NCBI RefSeq assembly: GCF_000696385.1
Contig: NZ_JJMN01000046.1
Span: 1-64,000, forward strand
Direction: 5' to 3'
DNA from: Vibrio metoecus
GTDB lineage: Bacteria > Pseudomonadota > Gammaproteobacteria > Enterobacterales > Vibrionaceae
DNA length: 64,000 nucleotides
The position numbers and the translations under genes were made by a program. The notes beneath the pieces are model-generated. The model did no database searches, was not told where the DNA came from, and saw only the letters and a list, made by a program, of their open reading frames with translations. Of the stretch, positions 29,062-39,734 are shown piece by piece. Each line of letters starts with the position of its first letter. Positions within the stretch are counted from its first letter, which is position 1.

Positions 29062-30078
29062 TTACGCTTCAGGATAACCTTGTGGGTTATTGGACTGCCA
29101 ACGCCAAGTATCTTGAGTCATTTCATCGAGAGTACGCATTGCTTTCCAGCCAAGATCTTGTGCAGCTTTACTTGGGTCTGCCCAGCACTCAGCAATGTCG
29201 CCAGGACGACGATCTACAATACGGTAAGGTACTTCACAGCCAGAAGCAGCTTCAAACGCTTTCACCATTTCTAAAACGCTGTAACCATTGCCTGTGCCTA
29301 GGTTGTAAATATGCAAACCTGCTTGTGAACCTACCTTTTCCAGCGCAGCGATATGGCCATCAGCCAGATCCATCACATGGATATAATCACGCACACCAGT
29401 ACCATCTTTGGTTGGGTAATCACTACCAAACACCGATAGAAACTCACGGCGTCCCACCGCCACTTGTGAGACAAACGGCATCAGGTTATTGGGGATGCCT
29501 TGTGGATCTTCGCCAAGCTCGCCTGATGGGTGAGAGCCAACTGGGTTAAAGTAACGCAGTAGCGTAATACTCCAATCTGGATTGGCTTTTTGGAAGTCAG
29601 TTAAACACTCTTCTACCATCAACTTGCTGCGGCCGTATGGGTTAGTCGCACTGGTTGGGAAGGATTCAGTAATTGGCACCGATGCAGGATCGCCATACAC
29701 AGTCGCCGATGAACTGAACACGAGCGATTTGACACCCGCTTCACGCATAGCGGCCACCAGCACTAAAGTACCGTTGACGTTGTTGTCATAATACTCAAGC
29801 GGTTTTTGCACTGATTCACCCACGGCTTTTAAGCCGGCAAAATGCACCACCGCTTCAATCTGATGCTGTTTCATCAACTCAACCAACAAGGCTTGATCAC
29901 GAATATCGCCTTGCACGAACAGAGGACGAACACCCGCCACTTTTTCAATCCGCCCAAGCACAGTGGATTTGCTGTTATACAAATTATCTAGGATCACTGG
30001 GGTCATACCCGCTTGGATCATCTGAATACAGGTGTGACTACCGATATATCCCATACCACCTGTAACTAATACTTTCAT
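29062..30078 (-). CDS. galE: UDP-glucose 4-epimerase
   Basis: NAD-dependent epimerase interconverting UDP-glucose and UDP-galactose, supplying galactose units for LPS and exopolysaccharide. The 338-residue protein starts [15 protein letters not shown] (NAD-binding GxxGxxG). It has the SSSATVYG block and the catalytic NPYGRSK (YxxxK). I use the ATG ending at 30078, which has AAGGAGG upstream; the frame is open 18 codons further. It stands alone here rather than in a gal operon. In V. cholerae such a lone galE on the small chromosome is known to matter for biofilm matrix sugars; that is prior knowledge. Confidence 0.95.
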   Translation of the reverse strand: MKVLVTGGMGYIGSHTCIQMIQAGMTPVILDNLYNSKSTVLGRIEKVAGVRPLFVQGDIRDQALLVELMKQHQIEAVVHFAGLKAVGESVQKPLEYYDNNVNGTLVLVAAMREAGVKSLVFSSSATVYGDPASVPITESFPTSATNPYGRSKLMVEECLTDFQKANPDWSITLLRYFNPVGSHPSGELGEDPQGIPNNLMPFVSQVAVGRREFLSVFGSDYPTKDGTGVRDYIHVMDLADGHIAALEKVGSQAGLHIYNLGTGNGYSVLEMVKAFEAASGCEVPYRIVDRRPGDIAECWADPSKAAQDLGWKAMRTLDEMTQDTWRWQSNNPQGYPEA

Positions 30079-30408
30079 TCCTAGCCTCCTTGATGTTTTC
30101 GGCGATTGTAACGGCTTTTTAGCGTTCGCCAAAGCATTGATGCTTCTGGATTTACAGAATAGCTCGCACTATACCTTAATAAATTGCGTCGAATCTGAGA
30201 TCCAGACTTCAGTTTCTAGAAACATCGTTTCATTTTTAAAAGAGACTGTTATGCCATGCATCGCTCAAAAAAGGAACCAATGCTATTTTTCGTTCTCACT
30301 AGATGGCATTCACACACGCAAATTTAGTTACTCGAAAGCAAATTCGGCTGACGAAATCTCGCTTTTTCGCTACCTTAACGCACAGAATTGACAGAAGGAT
30401 GTACAACA
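30079..30408. promoter_or_regulatory. Intergenic region between galE and pxpA
   Basis: 330 bp separate two divergent transcripts, so promoters for both must lie here. I could not find a convincing operator or hairpin. An 84-codon plus-strand frame inside it lacks a ribosome site and shows no family resemblance, so it is not called. Confidence 0.4.
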
Positions 30409-31149
30409 GTGAGCAAACGGACGATTCAACTCAATTGCGATATGGGTGAAAGCTTCGGCATTTGGACTATGGGAGCCGATGAGGATGTGATGCCTTGGAT
30501 TGACATGGCCAATATCGCTTGCGGTTTTCACGCCTCGGATCCCCATGTCATGAGTCGTACTATAGATCTCGCGCTTGAACACCAAGTCATGATTGGCGCT
30601 CATCCTAGCTACCCTGATTTGCAAGGTTTTGGTCGTCGTTCGCTGGCAATGAGCGAACAAGAAATCAGTGAAATCATTCTTTATCAGGTTGGGGCACTGA
30701 AAGCGCTGTGTGAAAGTAAAAATGGTCATTTGAGTTACGTGAAGCCTCATGGTGCGCTGTATAACGACATGATGAGCGATCCCAGTATCTTTCGGGCGGT
30801 GGTTGATGCGGTTTCCTGTTTTAATTTGCCCTTAATGGTGCTCGCCTCTGCCAATAATCAAGATTATCTCGATATTGCCGATCGCTTTGATGTACCGCTG
30901 CTGTTTGAAGCTTTTGCTGATCGTACTTATCTCGCCAATGGGAAACTGACGCCACGATCGCAACCCAACGCGGTTCTTACGACTGATGAAGATATTTTGA
31001 GCCAAGTGCGACAAATTGCTCGCTACGGTAAAGTCACCAGCTCAGATGGTTTTGTGATTCCGATTGAAGCCGATACCTTATGTGTCCATGGCGATAATCC
31101 AAACTCTATTGCGTTAATCGCCCGAATTCGTGCCGCGTTGGATGAGTAA
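30409..31149 (+). CDS. pxpA: 5-oxoprolinase subunit A (PxpA, LamB/YcsF family)
   Basis: Subunit of the ATP-dependent PxpABC enzyme that opens 5-oxoproline (pyroglutamate) to glutamate, clearing a spontaneous by-product of glutamine. The 246-residue product opens with IQLNCDMGESFG and has the KPHGALYN block of the LamB/YcsF family. I start at the GTG at 30409, which has AGAAGGA upstream; a TTG at 30388 is less likely. It is the first gene of pxpABC, 3 bp before pxpB. Confidence 0.92.
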   Translation: MSKRTIQLNCDMGESFGIWTMGADEDVMPWIDMANIACGFHASDPHVMSRTIDLALEHQVMIGAHPSYPDLQGFGRRSLAMSEQEISEIILYQVGALKALCESKNGHLSYVKPHGALYNDMMSDPSIFRAVVDAVSCFNLPLMVLASANNQDYLDIADRFDVPLLFEAFADRTYLANGKLTPRSQPNAVLTTDEDILSQVRQIARYGKVTSSDGFVIPIEADTLCVHGDNPNSIALIARIRAALDE

Positions 31150-31152
31150 AGC

Positions 31153-31857
31153 ATGGTCATCCCATTTCAAATTGAACCGATTGCCGAAGGCAGCTTACTG
31201 GTGCGCTTTCAGCATTCGGCCGATGCCACTTTAGCGATTCATATCGGTGCATGTGCTCATGACATCATGCAGAATTTTGCGCATGGACTGATGAATGTCA
31301 CGCCCTCTTACACCACTTTACTGATTGACTACCTTCCCTATCGTGTAGCACAAAACGATCTGATCGCTCAGTTAACCTCGCTGTTAAACCAACCTCGGCT
31401 TACAAATCAAACCAATGCAAATATCATTGAGTTGCCCGTTTACTACCATCCTAATGTGGGGCCGGATATCATTCGTTATCACGAGCAAGGGCTTTCATTA
31501 CAAGAGGTTATCCAGTTACATACTTCAGTCACCTACACCGTATGCGCAATTGGGTTTGCACCGGGTTTTGCCTTTATGACGGAGGTCGCTGAACCGTTAC
31601 GCCGACCTAGACGCGCCACGCCACGCCTGATGTTGCCTAAAGGCAGCGTGGGTATTGCCGAGCACCAAACCGCGATTTATCCCAACGCCTCACCAGGAGG
31701 TTGGAATATTATCGGCAACTGTCCGGTGAGTTTATTTAACCCAGACCAAACACCAATGTCGCCGTGGCAAATTGGTTCCCAAGTGCGATTTCGTTCCATT
31801 GAACGAGAGGAGTTTGTCCAATTAGGCGGTGTCATTCAGCCACAACGTTTTCAGTAA
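31153..31857 (+). CDS. pxpB: 5-oxoprolinase subunit B (PxpB, KipI family)
   Basis: 234-residue allophanate-hydrolase subunit 1-like protein. Recognisable blocks are IGFAPGFAFM, RLMLPKGSVGIA and ASPGGWNIIG. In the family it works with PxpC as the ATP-using part of the 5-oxoprolinase. The start is 3 bp after the pxpA stop and the stop is 9 bp before pxpC, so the operon is tight. The Bacillus homologue KipI inhibits a sporulation kinase, which is irrelevant in a Vibrio. Confidence 0.92.
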   Translation: MVIPFQIEPIAEGSLLVRFQHSADATLAIHIGACAHDIMQNFAHGLMNVTPSYTTLLIDYLPYRVAQNDLIAQLTSLLNQPRLTNQTNANIIELPVYYHPNVGPDIIRYHEQGLSLQEVIQLHTSVTYTVCAIGFAPGFAFMTEVAEPLRRPRRATPRLMLPKGSVGIAEHQTAIYPNASPGGWNIIGNCPVSLFNPDQTPMSPWQIGSQVRFRSIEREEFVQLGGVIQPQRFQ

Positions 31858-31866
31858 GGAAGAAAG

Positions 31867-32799
31867 ATGCGAGGGATGCTAAAGGTGCTCAAGGCTGGGC
31901 CAATGACCTTACTTCACGATTTGGGACGTTATGGCTTCAGTCATTTGGGGATTAGTCCATCCGGCCCCTTGGATGAATACGCTTACAGCTGGGCGAACCA
32001 TTTGCTTGGCAATCCAGTTAATCAAGCAACATTGGAGATCACTTTAGGCCCCGCTGAATTTCGTTTACAGCACGATGCGCAGCTCGCAATCACAGGTGGC
32101 GATCTCAACGCGACTCTCGATGGTGTTCCCATTCCGAATTGGAGCCGCTTTTATGCACAGAAGGGGCAAATTCTGCGCTTTGGTTTGCCACGTAACGGAC
32201 TCCGCGCTTATCTCGCGGTTCAAGGTGGCTTTATGGTAACGGCGCAGCTTGGCTCAGTCTCGACTCATATTCGACAAGGTTTAGGCGGTTTTCACCAACA
32301 AGGGCAAGCGTTACAGCAAGGTGATGAGTTGGCCTTTGACTCCTTACAAATCGCCTTAAAACCCGCACATATGACCTTCCGCTTCCGTCCTGATTACAAC
32401 TTGCCTTTGCGGCTCAGAGTCATTGAGAGTTACCAACATAGTCAGTTTTCCCAATCGGCAATAGAGTGCTTTTATCACAGCAAGTTTGTGGTGACGCCAA
32501 ACAGCGATCGCATGGGTTACCGCTTGCAAGGTGAAAGCGTGACACCGCCAGAAAAGCCTATTTTATCGGAAGGGATTGCCTTAGGCGCCATTCAAATTCC
32601 ACCCAACGGACAACCGATCATTTTGCTTAATGATCGACAAACCATTGGTGGCTATCCCAAATTCGGTTGTGTGGCGAGAAATTGATTTACCCCGTTTAGC
32701 ACAACGCTAAAACCGGGGCATTCCGTACAGTTTGTCGCTGGCGATCTCGCAGGACTACAAGCGGTATGGTGCCGATGGGCGCGTTTCTTTGGTTATTAA
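31867..32799 (+). pseudogene. pxpC: 5-oxoprolinase subunit C (PxpC, KipA family), two compensating frame breaks
   Basis: Allophanate-hydrolase subunit 2-like partner of PxpB. The first 267 or so residues are intact, with TLLHDLGRYGFSHLGIS, PSGPLDEYAY and the ITGGDLNA block. At about 32672-32679 an extra base pushes the frame to an early TGA at 32683. The expected tail EIDLPRLAQR appears in the next frame, then at about 32704-32706 a missing base shifts it again to LKPGHSVQFV and ends at a TAA at 32797. Corrected length is about 310 residues, the family norm. The pair of opposite shifts 30 bp apart suggests local sequence error. Confidence 0.82.
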
Positions 32800-32850
32800 G
32801 CTGTTATTGGGTCACTGAGCTCAAGGCCCGTGACCTTGTCTGACTATCTT

Positions 32851-34285
32851 TTACAACCCATACACTCTGGCTAGCGCACTGGGGTAACCACGTTCCTGAG
32901 TTAATTTGATGGCATGCTGCTCAACCTGATCTGCCGTTAACATCATGCTCTGTGGATGCGCTTCTTCGATGGAGAACGTCGTTTGAGTTGGCTTCAGTTG
33001 CCACACTTTCACCAACTGCCGAGCTGCGCGCAGTGCAGACGAGCCTTTCACCACTTCCAATCTCGCGTAATGGTTCGCTTCAAAGCTGACATCCGCCGCG
33101 CGCAACGTCACATCATCACCGGGAATTTGCTGCGCCCCAAACAGTGGAGTTCCTGCGTATTCTGCATGGCCAAACACAGGCACAAACCGGCTCATGTGTT
33201 CAATAGCACGTAGAGTTCGCTCTTGTTGAGCGGCCATCGGCCAACCGCGTGCAATTTTATGCTGTAAGTAGCTCGGCAATTTAGGCTGCGCAGAATCAGC
33301 ACTGGATGCCACTAGGCCATCAGAAAATAGTGTGATCGCTTCTGTCATACCGTGCAGCTGGAACGTACCATCCGCATAAGGCGTTAACTGCGCCATGCCA
33401 TTCTCACTGCCACGCGGCCCATGGAAGATCACTTCCGGCCACCACTGATGACACGCGGGCCAATGGGTGACATAGGCAGCTTTAAACTCCACCAAACGCT
33501 GTCTAGGGTGGCTTGCCATATCGTCCACCTGTCCGGTTTCAAAGCCACACGCATTGACCAGATAATCGACGTTCTGTGTATGACGCTCACCTTGTGCATC
33601 CTGATAGGTTAATCGCCACTGGTTATCTTGATACTGCGCATCAACAAGCTCAGTACGTAGCATCACTTCACAATTAGGCAGTGCAGCAAGCGTGAGATCC
33701 ACACTCGCCGCGAGACGAAACACACTCCAACCATACTCTTGCACCAACACCACTGGGTATTTGAGCTGATCCAAATCCGCGTTTTGCGCAAAAGGAATAA
33801 CCCAATCGTCATCACTGCGTGGCGGGTTAGGCTGCTCCGCTTGCGCGAGATGATCCAACTCTTCACGCTGATAAAGGCGGTAATAGTTTTCGACTTCACC
33901 CAACACTTTATTAGCCGGATCCTGCTCTACCCTCTGCTGGTAAGCATTTTGAATGGTTGCCAGTCGCGGCAAAATATCTTGAGGTTCACCCGGATCCGAT
34001 TTAGGAATGGTGATAAGGGTTGGACGCACATTCAAGGTGTGTGGATAAAGACGAACGGTTTCAATTGATTGCTCAAGCAAATCAATACACTGCTGCTCAG
34101 AGATTTCTCGATAGAGATTTCCCCCCGAACTGCAAATGACAAATCGGTGGTCCGCTGACTAACCCCGCACTTTTTTCGATTAACAGTACATTCAATCCAA
34201 GCTCACCCAAGTGAACGGCCGCGGTTGCACCTGCAATACCACCACCAATGATAGCAATTCGGGGATCTTGAGATCTCAATGTCAT
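32851..34285 (-). pseudogene. FAD-dependent oxidoreductase, one frame break
   Basis: DAO-like flavoprotein of unknown substrate. The N-terminal part (34285 down to about 34125) has the FAD loop RIAIIGGGIAGATAAVHLG. The frame then breaks at the C6 run at 34121-34126 (G6 on the coding strand). Removing one base joins FGGNLYREISEQQ to the long second part, which includes YLVNACGFETG and a C-terminal GTPLFGAQQIPGDD block. Restored length is about 477 residues. It converges with pxpC (52 bp between stops), so a functional link is not implied. Monooxygenase or amino-acid oxidase functions are both possible. Confidence 0.75.
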
Positions 34286-34393
34286 ATTTTACCTACAGTT
34301 ACATCAAGGCGAACAAAAGTGGCTGCTATTCTAAAGGGTATGAAACGTTAATAAAATCACATTTTTTACGCGGACTTATCCTTTGTGGATCAC

Positions 34394-35560
34394 TCAATCT
34401 TGCCCAAACAGATCGCGGGTATAAATTTTGTCCTGCACATCGTCGAGTTCTGCCACCAGACGATTGGTCACAATCACTTCCGCCACCGCTTTAAACTGCG
34501 CTAAGTCATTAATGACGGGAGAGCCGTAGAACGTCGATTCGCTGAGCACTGGCTCATAAATCACAACGTCGATACCTCGGGCTTTGATGCGTTTCATAAT
34601 CCCCAGAATTGACGAAGCACGATAATTGTCAGAGCCCGCTTTCATGATCAACCGATAAATCCCCACCACTTTAGGGTTTCGATTCAATATTGAAAACGCA
34701 ATATGGTCTTTACGTGTGGTATTGGCATCAACAATCGCACGAATCAAGTTATTCGGTACATCTTCAAAATTGCGCAATAGCTGGCGGGTATCTTTCGGTA
34801 AACAGTAACCACCATAACCAAAAGAAGGGTTGTTGTAGTGATTGCCAATACGAGGATCAAGCCCGACGCCTTCAATAATCTGTTGGGTATCTAAACCATG
34901 CGTTTCCGCGTAAGTATCCAACTCGTTAAAGAAAGAGACACGCATTGCAAGATAAGTATTAGAGAAGAGCTTGACCGCTTCAGCCTCGGTTGAATGGGTC
35001 AGTAAAATTGGAATGTTGGTCTTCTTTGCACCCTGAGCTAATAGCTCGGCAAAGGCCTGTGCACGCTCTGATTTTTCGCCCACGATGATCCTTGATGGGT
35101 ATAAGTTGTCATACAAAGCGCGACCTTCGCGTAGAAACTCTGGGGAAAATACAATATTGTTGCAGCACAGCCGCTGTTTGATGCGCTTCGTATAGCCAAC
35201 TGGCACTGTGGATTTGATTACCATGATGGCATTTGGATTGATGGCTAGCACATCATCAATCACCGCTTCCACCGTTCGTGTGTCAAAGTAGTTGGTTTCT
35301 GGATTGTAATCTGTCGGCGTAGCAATCACGACATACTGCGCATCTTGATACGCTTCCTCTTTATTGCAAGTGGCACGAAAGTCGATAGGTTGATGTTGCA
35401 GGAATTCTTCGATTTCCGGATCGGCGATAGGTGATATTTTATCATTAAGCTGCTGAACTCGACTCGGCACAATATCCAGAGCAACCACTTGATGATGCTG
35501 AGCGAGCAGCACTCCATTTGATAGACCGACATATCCAGTACCCGCAATCGCAATCTTCAT
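34394..35560 (-). CDS. ugd: UDP-glucose 6-dehydrogenase
   Basis: NAD-dependent enzyme making UDP-glucuronate, a precursor for surface polysaccharide. The 388-residue product begins [19 protein letters not shown] (NAD loop GxGxxG), has the KSTVPVGYT block, the catalytic Cys in [12 protein letters not shown] and the C-terminal NDP-sugar domain. The ATG ending at 35560 follows AAAGGATC. It lies alone, about 5 kb from galE; both act on UDP-glucose. Confidence 0.95.
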   Translation of the reverse strand: MKIAIAGTGYVGLSNGVLLAQHHQVVALDIVPSRVQQLNDKISPIADPEIEEFLQHQPIDFRATCNKEEAYQDAQYVVIATPTDYNPETNYFDTRTVEAVIDDVLAINPNAIMVIKSTVPVGYTKRIKQRLCCNNIVFSPEFLREGRALYDNLYPSRIIVGEKSERAQAFAELLAQGAKKTNIPILLTHSTEAEAVKLFSNTYLAMRVSFFNELDTYAETHGLDTQQIIEGVGLDPRIGNHYNNPSFGYGGYCLPKDTRQLLRNFEDVPNNLIRAIVDANTTRKDHIAFSILNRNPKVVGIYRLIMKAGSDNYRASSILGIMKRIKARGIDVVIYEPVLSESTFYGSPVINDLAQFKAVAEVIVTNRLVAELDDVQDKIYTRDLFGQD

Positions 35561-35793
35561 GCTTGATCCTTTCACTTGATGCTCTAAGACGTTTCAAGTT
35601 TTACCATGCCATAAAAAATTGACGATTTAGTGACTGCAAATCGCTTGCCGAAAAGGTCCTGAAGAAACAAAAACAACCTGTAACATAAGGATTTTTGATC
35701 AAACGCACTCGGGCTAAACAAAGACGGTTTTAAGCCGAAAAAATATAAAAAAATGCTTGACTCAAATTTGCCATTATTGAGTTTTCATCACTT

Positions 35794-35902
35794 TGTGAAT
35801 AACCCAATCTCGCAAACCTCGGCCACTACGGGGCTAGCACCTAATCACCCCGAAATAGCCTCTTTACTTATCCCAGAAGTTATCCACTGATTTTGTGGAT
35901 AA
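35794..35902. promoter_or_regulatory. Cluster of DnaA-box-like 9-mers
   Basis: Three 9-mers match or nearly match TTATNCACA: TTATTCACA at 35794-35802 (minus), TTATCCACT at 35880-35888 (plus, one mismatch) and TTATCCACA at 35894-35902 (minus). The last two form a palindrome with a 5-nt spacer just past the ABC permease gene. It sits in a 363-bp gap that also holds an A-rich tract at about 35740-35755. It could equally be a 3'-end hairpin. No replication role is claimed. Confidence 0.4.
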
Positions 35903-35923
35903 CTAACCCATTTACCCAATGTC

Positions 35924-38371
35924 TCAATCACTGAACGCTTTATTCACGGGGGCTAACAGCCGTTTGAGCATACTGCTCACAACCACAGCAAGTGTGCAAA
36001 AAGTCAGGGCGGGTAAAGCCAACCACAACACCATATGCAAACTGGGATTTAAGCTAAATCCCCATTTCATCACCGCTGCAACAACCAAATCAGCACTCAA
36101 ACTCGCCACGAATCCGCCGACCAATGCCATCACCCCATATTCGGCCCAAATGGTGTGTACCACTCGACGGCGACTCGCGCCTAAAGTGCGGTATAAACGA
36201 ATTTCCTGCTGACGTTGACTGAGGCTTAAACGCAGTAAAGTGAAAATCAACAGAACTCCCGCCAATACTCCAAGCGCAGCCAGAACAGTCACAGACCACA
36301 CTATCTGCGTCAGCAAAGCTTGAATTTTTGCCCCCATAGTGCGGATATCCATCAGGCTCACCGTGGGATGTTGACGCGAGAGTTGACTTAGCAATGCATC
36401 GTGCTCGGGTAATACACGAAAGCTAATCAAGTAACTCACGGGCAGGTTTTGCACCACATCGGGGCTAAAAATGAAGTAAAAATTGGGCTTCATTTCCCGC
36501 CATTCCACCTGACGAATGGTGTTCACTTTGGCGCTCACCACTTGGCTGTTGATCATGAAAGTCAGTGTATCACCCAGTTTGAGGCCAAGATCGTTCGCTA
36601 CTTCTTGCTCCACTGACACGCCATTGTGGCTTTGCCATTCACCTTGCAAAATCGGGTTGTAATCGGGTAGCTGTTCAGCCCACGTTAAGTTCAACTCTCG
36701 GCGCAGCGCCTCGGAACTCTCTTCCCCATTCTGGGCATAGTGTTTGGCTTCTTGCCCATTAATATGGGTTAAGCGGCCGCGCATAATCGGGTACGCTGCC
36801 GAGCGTTCAATGTGGGCATTGTCTAATGCGGCCAGATATGTGGTTTTTTCCGACTCGCTGATATTGAGTGCGAATGCATTCGGTGCATTTTCGGGCAGCG
36901 TACGTTGCCAATCTGAGAGTAAATCGGTACGCACTAACCAGATGATCGCCAACAGCATCAAAGAGAGCGCTAATGCGCCAAATTGTAAACCGCTAGCCGT
37001 GCCAGAGCGATTAATTCGGCTTAATGCTAATGCCATCGGTGGATTTAACGGAAGCTTAGCGAATAAACGAGTGACCACCACACTCACCAAAGCCAACACC
37101 ACAAACAGGGCGACAATCCCCATCAGCACAATCCAAATCAGTTGGTTTTGCCAATACACCAGTAGCAGAGGTACGACAGGCACCATCATCAACAGAAGAT
37201 TACGTTGCCAACGCCGCTCAGGTTGCACTGGCTGCATCACCGCCACGGCACTCACCGACAATAAGCGGCCAAGCGGAATACCCAAAGCAGGAACGGCAAT
37301 CAATAAACTACTGGCAAGTGCAATCCACAGAGGACGTAAACCGTAACTGGGGAGCGGATCTGGCAATAAATCTTTTAGTGGCAAACGTAGCAGCGACTCC
37401 AACCCAACACCAATGATACCGCCCAACACCACCGCAAACACCAGCAACAGAGCCACTTGCAGTGCTAACCAACGGCGTAACCACTGGCGACTTGCGCCAA
37501 GACTTTTGAGCATTGCGATGGTGTGCATTCGAGTGGACACATAATGCTGACAGGTCAACACCAAGGTGGTCGCCGCCATCAAGATCACAATCGCCACCGT
37601 CAACGAGAGATACTGTTGAGTGCGCTCAAACACTTCATTGGTGCGGCTCGCACTCTCTTGATCACGCCAGCGATCACTCGGTGTTAAATTAATCTCTTGT
37701 TTAATCGCCTTAATCACCGAATCATCACCGGTAATAAACAAGCTAAATTGCACACGACTACCGGGTTGAATCGCCCCGGTTTTGGCGATATCCGAAGCAT
37801 GAATATAAACCGAGGGCATTTGTTGGAATGGGTTAAAACTTAGCCCAGGCTCTTCGAGCACTTCACCACTCACCACAAAATCCGCATCCCCTATCGTGAC
37901 ATTGTCACCGATATTCACACCCAACTGGTCTTTCACTCTCGGCTCTAGCCACAGTTGGTTAGCACTGACGTGATTCAACACCTGTAGGCCATCACTCAAA
38001 CGCATTTCGCCACGCAGAGGGTAAGCACTATCTACGGCTTTGACCGTCACCAACTGCATACCTTGATCACTGAACGCCATCGTGGCGAAACGGGTCATTT
38101 GCGAAGTTGGTGTGGCTTGCTTAGCCGTTAAAGTTAATAGCGATTCCGGCAGTGGGTTGGCAGAGACAAACACGGTGTCCGCAGTTAAAGCATCGCGCCC
38201 TTGCTTAACAATCACTTGCTCCATACGTTGTGCCAGTGCCGTTAATGCAAAAATGGAGGCGATAATCAAAGTCAGCGCCACTGTAACCGGCCACAACTGC
38301 CCGTGACGGATTTCACTCAAACTCCAGCGCAATAAACGGCGATTCAGCGCCGCAGAGGGCAATGCCGTCAT
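35924..38371 (-). CDS. ybbP: ABC transporter permease, FtsX/YbbP family
   Basis: 815-residue integral membrane protein with two FtsX-type domains. Each has a cluster of membrane helices (N-terminal anchor near 30-50, triple near 260-350; second set near 460-480 and 690-800). Large periplasmic (MacB-like) loops lie between. The C-terminal FtsX domain contains RLYRTLGASRRRVV, and the first contains MLKSLGASRQWLRR. It overlaps the end of the ATPase gene (ATGA at 38368-38371). The tesA-ybbA-ybbP arrangement is conserved in enterics. The transported substrate is not established; lipid or hydrophobic-compound export is the family guess. Confidence 0.88.
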   Translation of the reverse strand: MTALPSAALNRRLLRWSLSEIRHGQLWPVTVALTLIIASIFALTALAQRMEQVIVKQGRDALTADTVFVSANPLPESLLTLTAKQATPTSQMTRFATMAFSDQGMQLVTVKAVDSAYPLRGEMRLSDGLQVLNHVSANQLWLEPRVKDQLGVNIGDNVTIGDADFVVSGEVLEEPGLSFNPFQQMPSVYIHASDIAKTGAIQPGSRVQFSLFITGDDSVIKAIKQEINLTPSDRWRDQESASRTNEVFERTQQYLSLTVAIVILMAATTLVLTCQHYVSTRMHTIAMLKSLGASRQWLRRWLALQVALLLVFAVVLGGIIGVGLESLLRLPLKDLLPDPLPSYGLRPLWIALASSLLIAVPALGIPLGRLLSVSAVAVMQPVQPERRWQRNLLLMMVPVVPLLLVYWQNQLIWIVLMGIVALFVVLALVSVVVTRLFAKLPLNPPMALALSRINRSGTASGLQFGALALSLMLLAIIWLVRTDLLSDWQRTLPENAPNAFALNISESEKTTYLAALDNAHIERSAAYPIMRGRLTHINGQEAKHYAQNGEESSEALRRELNLTWAEQLPDYNPILQGEWQSHNGVSVEQEVANDLGLKLGDTLTFMINSQVVSAKVNTIRQVEWREMKPNFYFIFSPDVVQNLPVSYLISFRVLPEHDALLSQLSRQHPTVSLMDIRTMGAKIQALLTQIVWSVTVLAALGVLAGVLLIFTLLRLSLSQRQQEIRLYRTLGASRRRVVHTIWAEYGVMALVGGFVASLSADLVVAAVMKWGFSLNPSLHMVLWLALPALTFCTLAVVVSSMLKRLLAPVNKAFSD

Positions 38372-39046
38372 ACTCGCTCCTCCAACTCACCCGCTTGCAT
38401 GAAAAATCGGCGCTGGCAGCGCTGCGCCAGTTTCGGATCATGGGTCACCAAGACTAATGTCGTGCCATGTTCACGGTTGAGTTCAAACAACAGGTCAATC
38501 ACTTTCGCGGCGGTTTCTTGGTCCAAGTTTCCAGTCGGCTCATCGGCGAACAGCAACTTGCGGACGAATCATAAACGCGCGAGCAATCGCGACACGCTGT
38601 TGCTCACCACCGGATAATTGCGCAGGAGAATGGTGTATACGGTGTTCCAACCCGACCGATTTCAGTAACATTTGCGCACGTTCGCGATCTTCCGCCTCAC
38701 CTTTGAGTAAACAGGGCAAGGTCACATTTTCCAACGCCGAAAGGCTTGGGATCAGCAGAAAGCTTTGAAATACAAACCCGACCGACTCACTGCGCAGTGC
38801 GGCGCGCGCTTCATCATCAAGCTTTGATAATGGCTTACCCAGTAAATAAACTTCGCCTTCGCTGGGCGTATCGAGCCCGGCAAGCAAGGTCATTAAGGTG
38901 GACTTACCGGCACCAGAGGCACCAACAATCGCCACGCTTTCTCCCGCTTGAATGGAGAGATTCACCTGTTTAAGGATTGTTAAATGCTCCTGATTGGTGG
39001 AGACTAGCTTGGATAATGACTGCGCTGAAATAATGGATGTTTGCAT
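38368..39046 (-). pseudogene. ybbA: ABC transporter ATPase YbbA-like, one frame break
   Basis: ATPase partner of the downstream permease, LolD/MacB class. The N-terminal frame has Walker A GASGAGKST, the Q-loop VFQSFLLIP and the signature [14 protein letters not shown]. After MIRPQ an extra base at about 38556-38558 shifts the frame. Walker B and beyond (LLFADEPTGNLDQETA, VTHDPKLA) continue in the next frame to the stop at 38368. Restored length is about 225 residues. The ATG ending at 39046 follows AAAGGAAAG. The start codon overlaps that of the divergent tesA. I take the shift as probable sequence error. Confidence 0.85.
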
Positions 39047-39645
39047 GACTCGACGACTTTCCTTTATGTTTATTCTTCTTTTTTCCGCTACGGTGAGCAG
39101 TAAAACCCTGTTGATCCTTGGCGATAGTTTGAGCGCGGGATACGAAATGCCCATCGAACAAGCGTGGCCCAGTCTACTGGCTGGCGCACTGGCTGAAAAA
39201 GGCAAAACAGTATCCGTCGTTAACGGCAGCATTTCCGGAGATACCACAGGTAACGGGTTAGCTCGCCTCCCCTCGCTACTGACTCAACATACCCCACGAT
39301 GCAGTGCTGATTGAACTAGGCGCAAACGATGGTTTACGTGGTTTTCCGCCAAAAACGGTGAGCACAAACTTAGCCACCATGATTGAACAAATCCAAGCTC
39401 AGAATACGGCTGTAATTTTAATGCAGATCCGTATACCACCTAACTATGGCAAACGCTATAGCGATGCTTTTTATCAAGTGTATCCGAGCTTAGCGCAGCA
39501 ATTCTCCGTTACACTCATTCCTTTTTTTCTTGAGCAAGTGATTGTAAAACCGGAATGGATGATGAGTGATGGCTTACACCCAAAACCAGAAGCGCAGCCT
39601 TGGATCGCCGACTTCGTGGCGGATCAAATCATCACTTATTTGTAA
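39045..39645 (+). pseudogene. tesA: Acyl-CoA thioesterase I / protease I / lysophospholipase (TesA), one frame break
   Basis: Periplasmic SGNH-family hydrolase. A short signal peptide (FMFILLFSATVSS) precedes block I LILGDSLSAGY with the nucleophile Ser. After LARLPSLLTQHTP an extra base near 39295-39297 shifts the frame. Coding resumes as VLIELGANDGLRG (block III GxND) and ends after DGLHPKPEAQP with the catalytic Asp-His. Restored length is about 199 residues, the usual size. The ATG at 39045 has GGATG upstream and overlaps the ybbA start. All three catalytic blocks are intact, so sequence error is favoured over decay. Confidence 0.85.
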
Positions 39646-39734
39646 CACCATCCCTCTATTTACTGGTTTAGCTCAATAAAATTTACTCAGCTTTACGTTA
39701 TTTTTGAGCTCTTAACCACACAATAGGTAACCCT

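Noticed and set aside
30137..30391. 84-codon frame between galE and pxpA
   Set aside because: No ribosome site, no recognisable domain, and it occupies the divergent promoter region.
36744..37346. 200-codon frame opposite the ABC permease gene
   Set aside because: It lies wholly inside the well-supported permease gene on the other strand and has no family resemblance.
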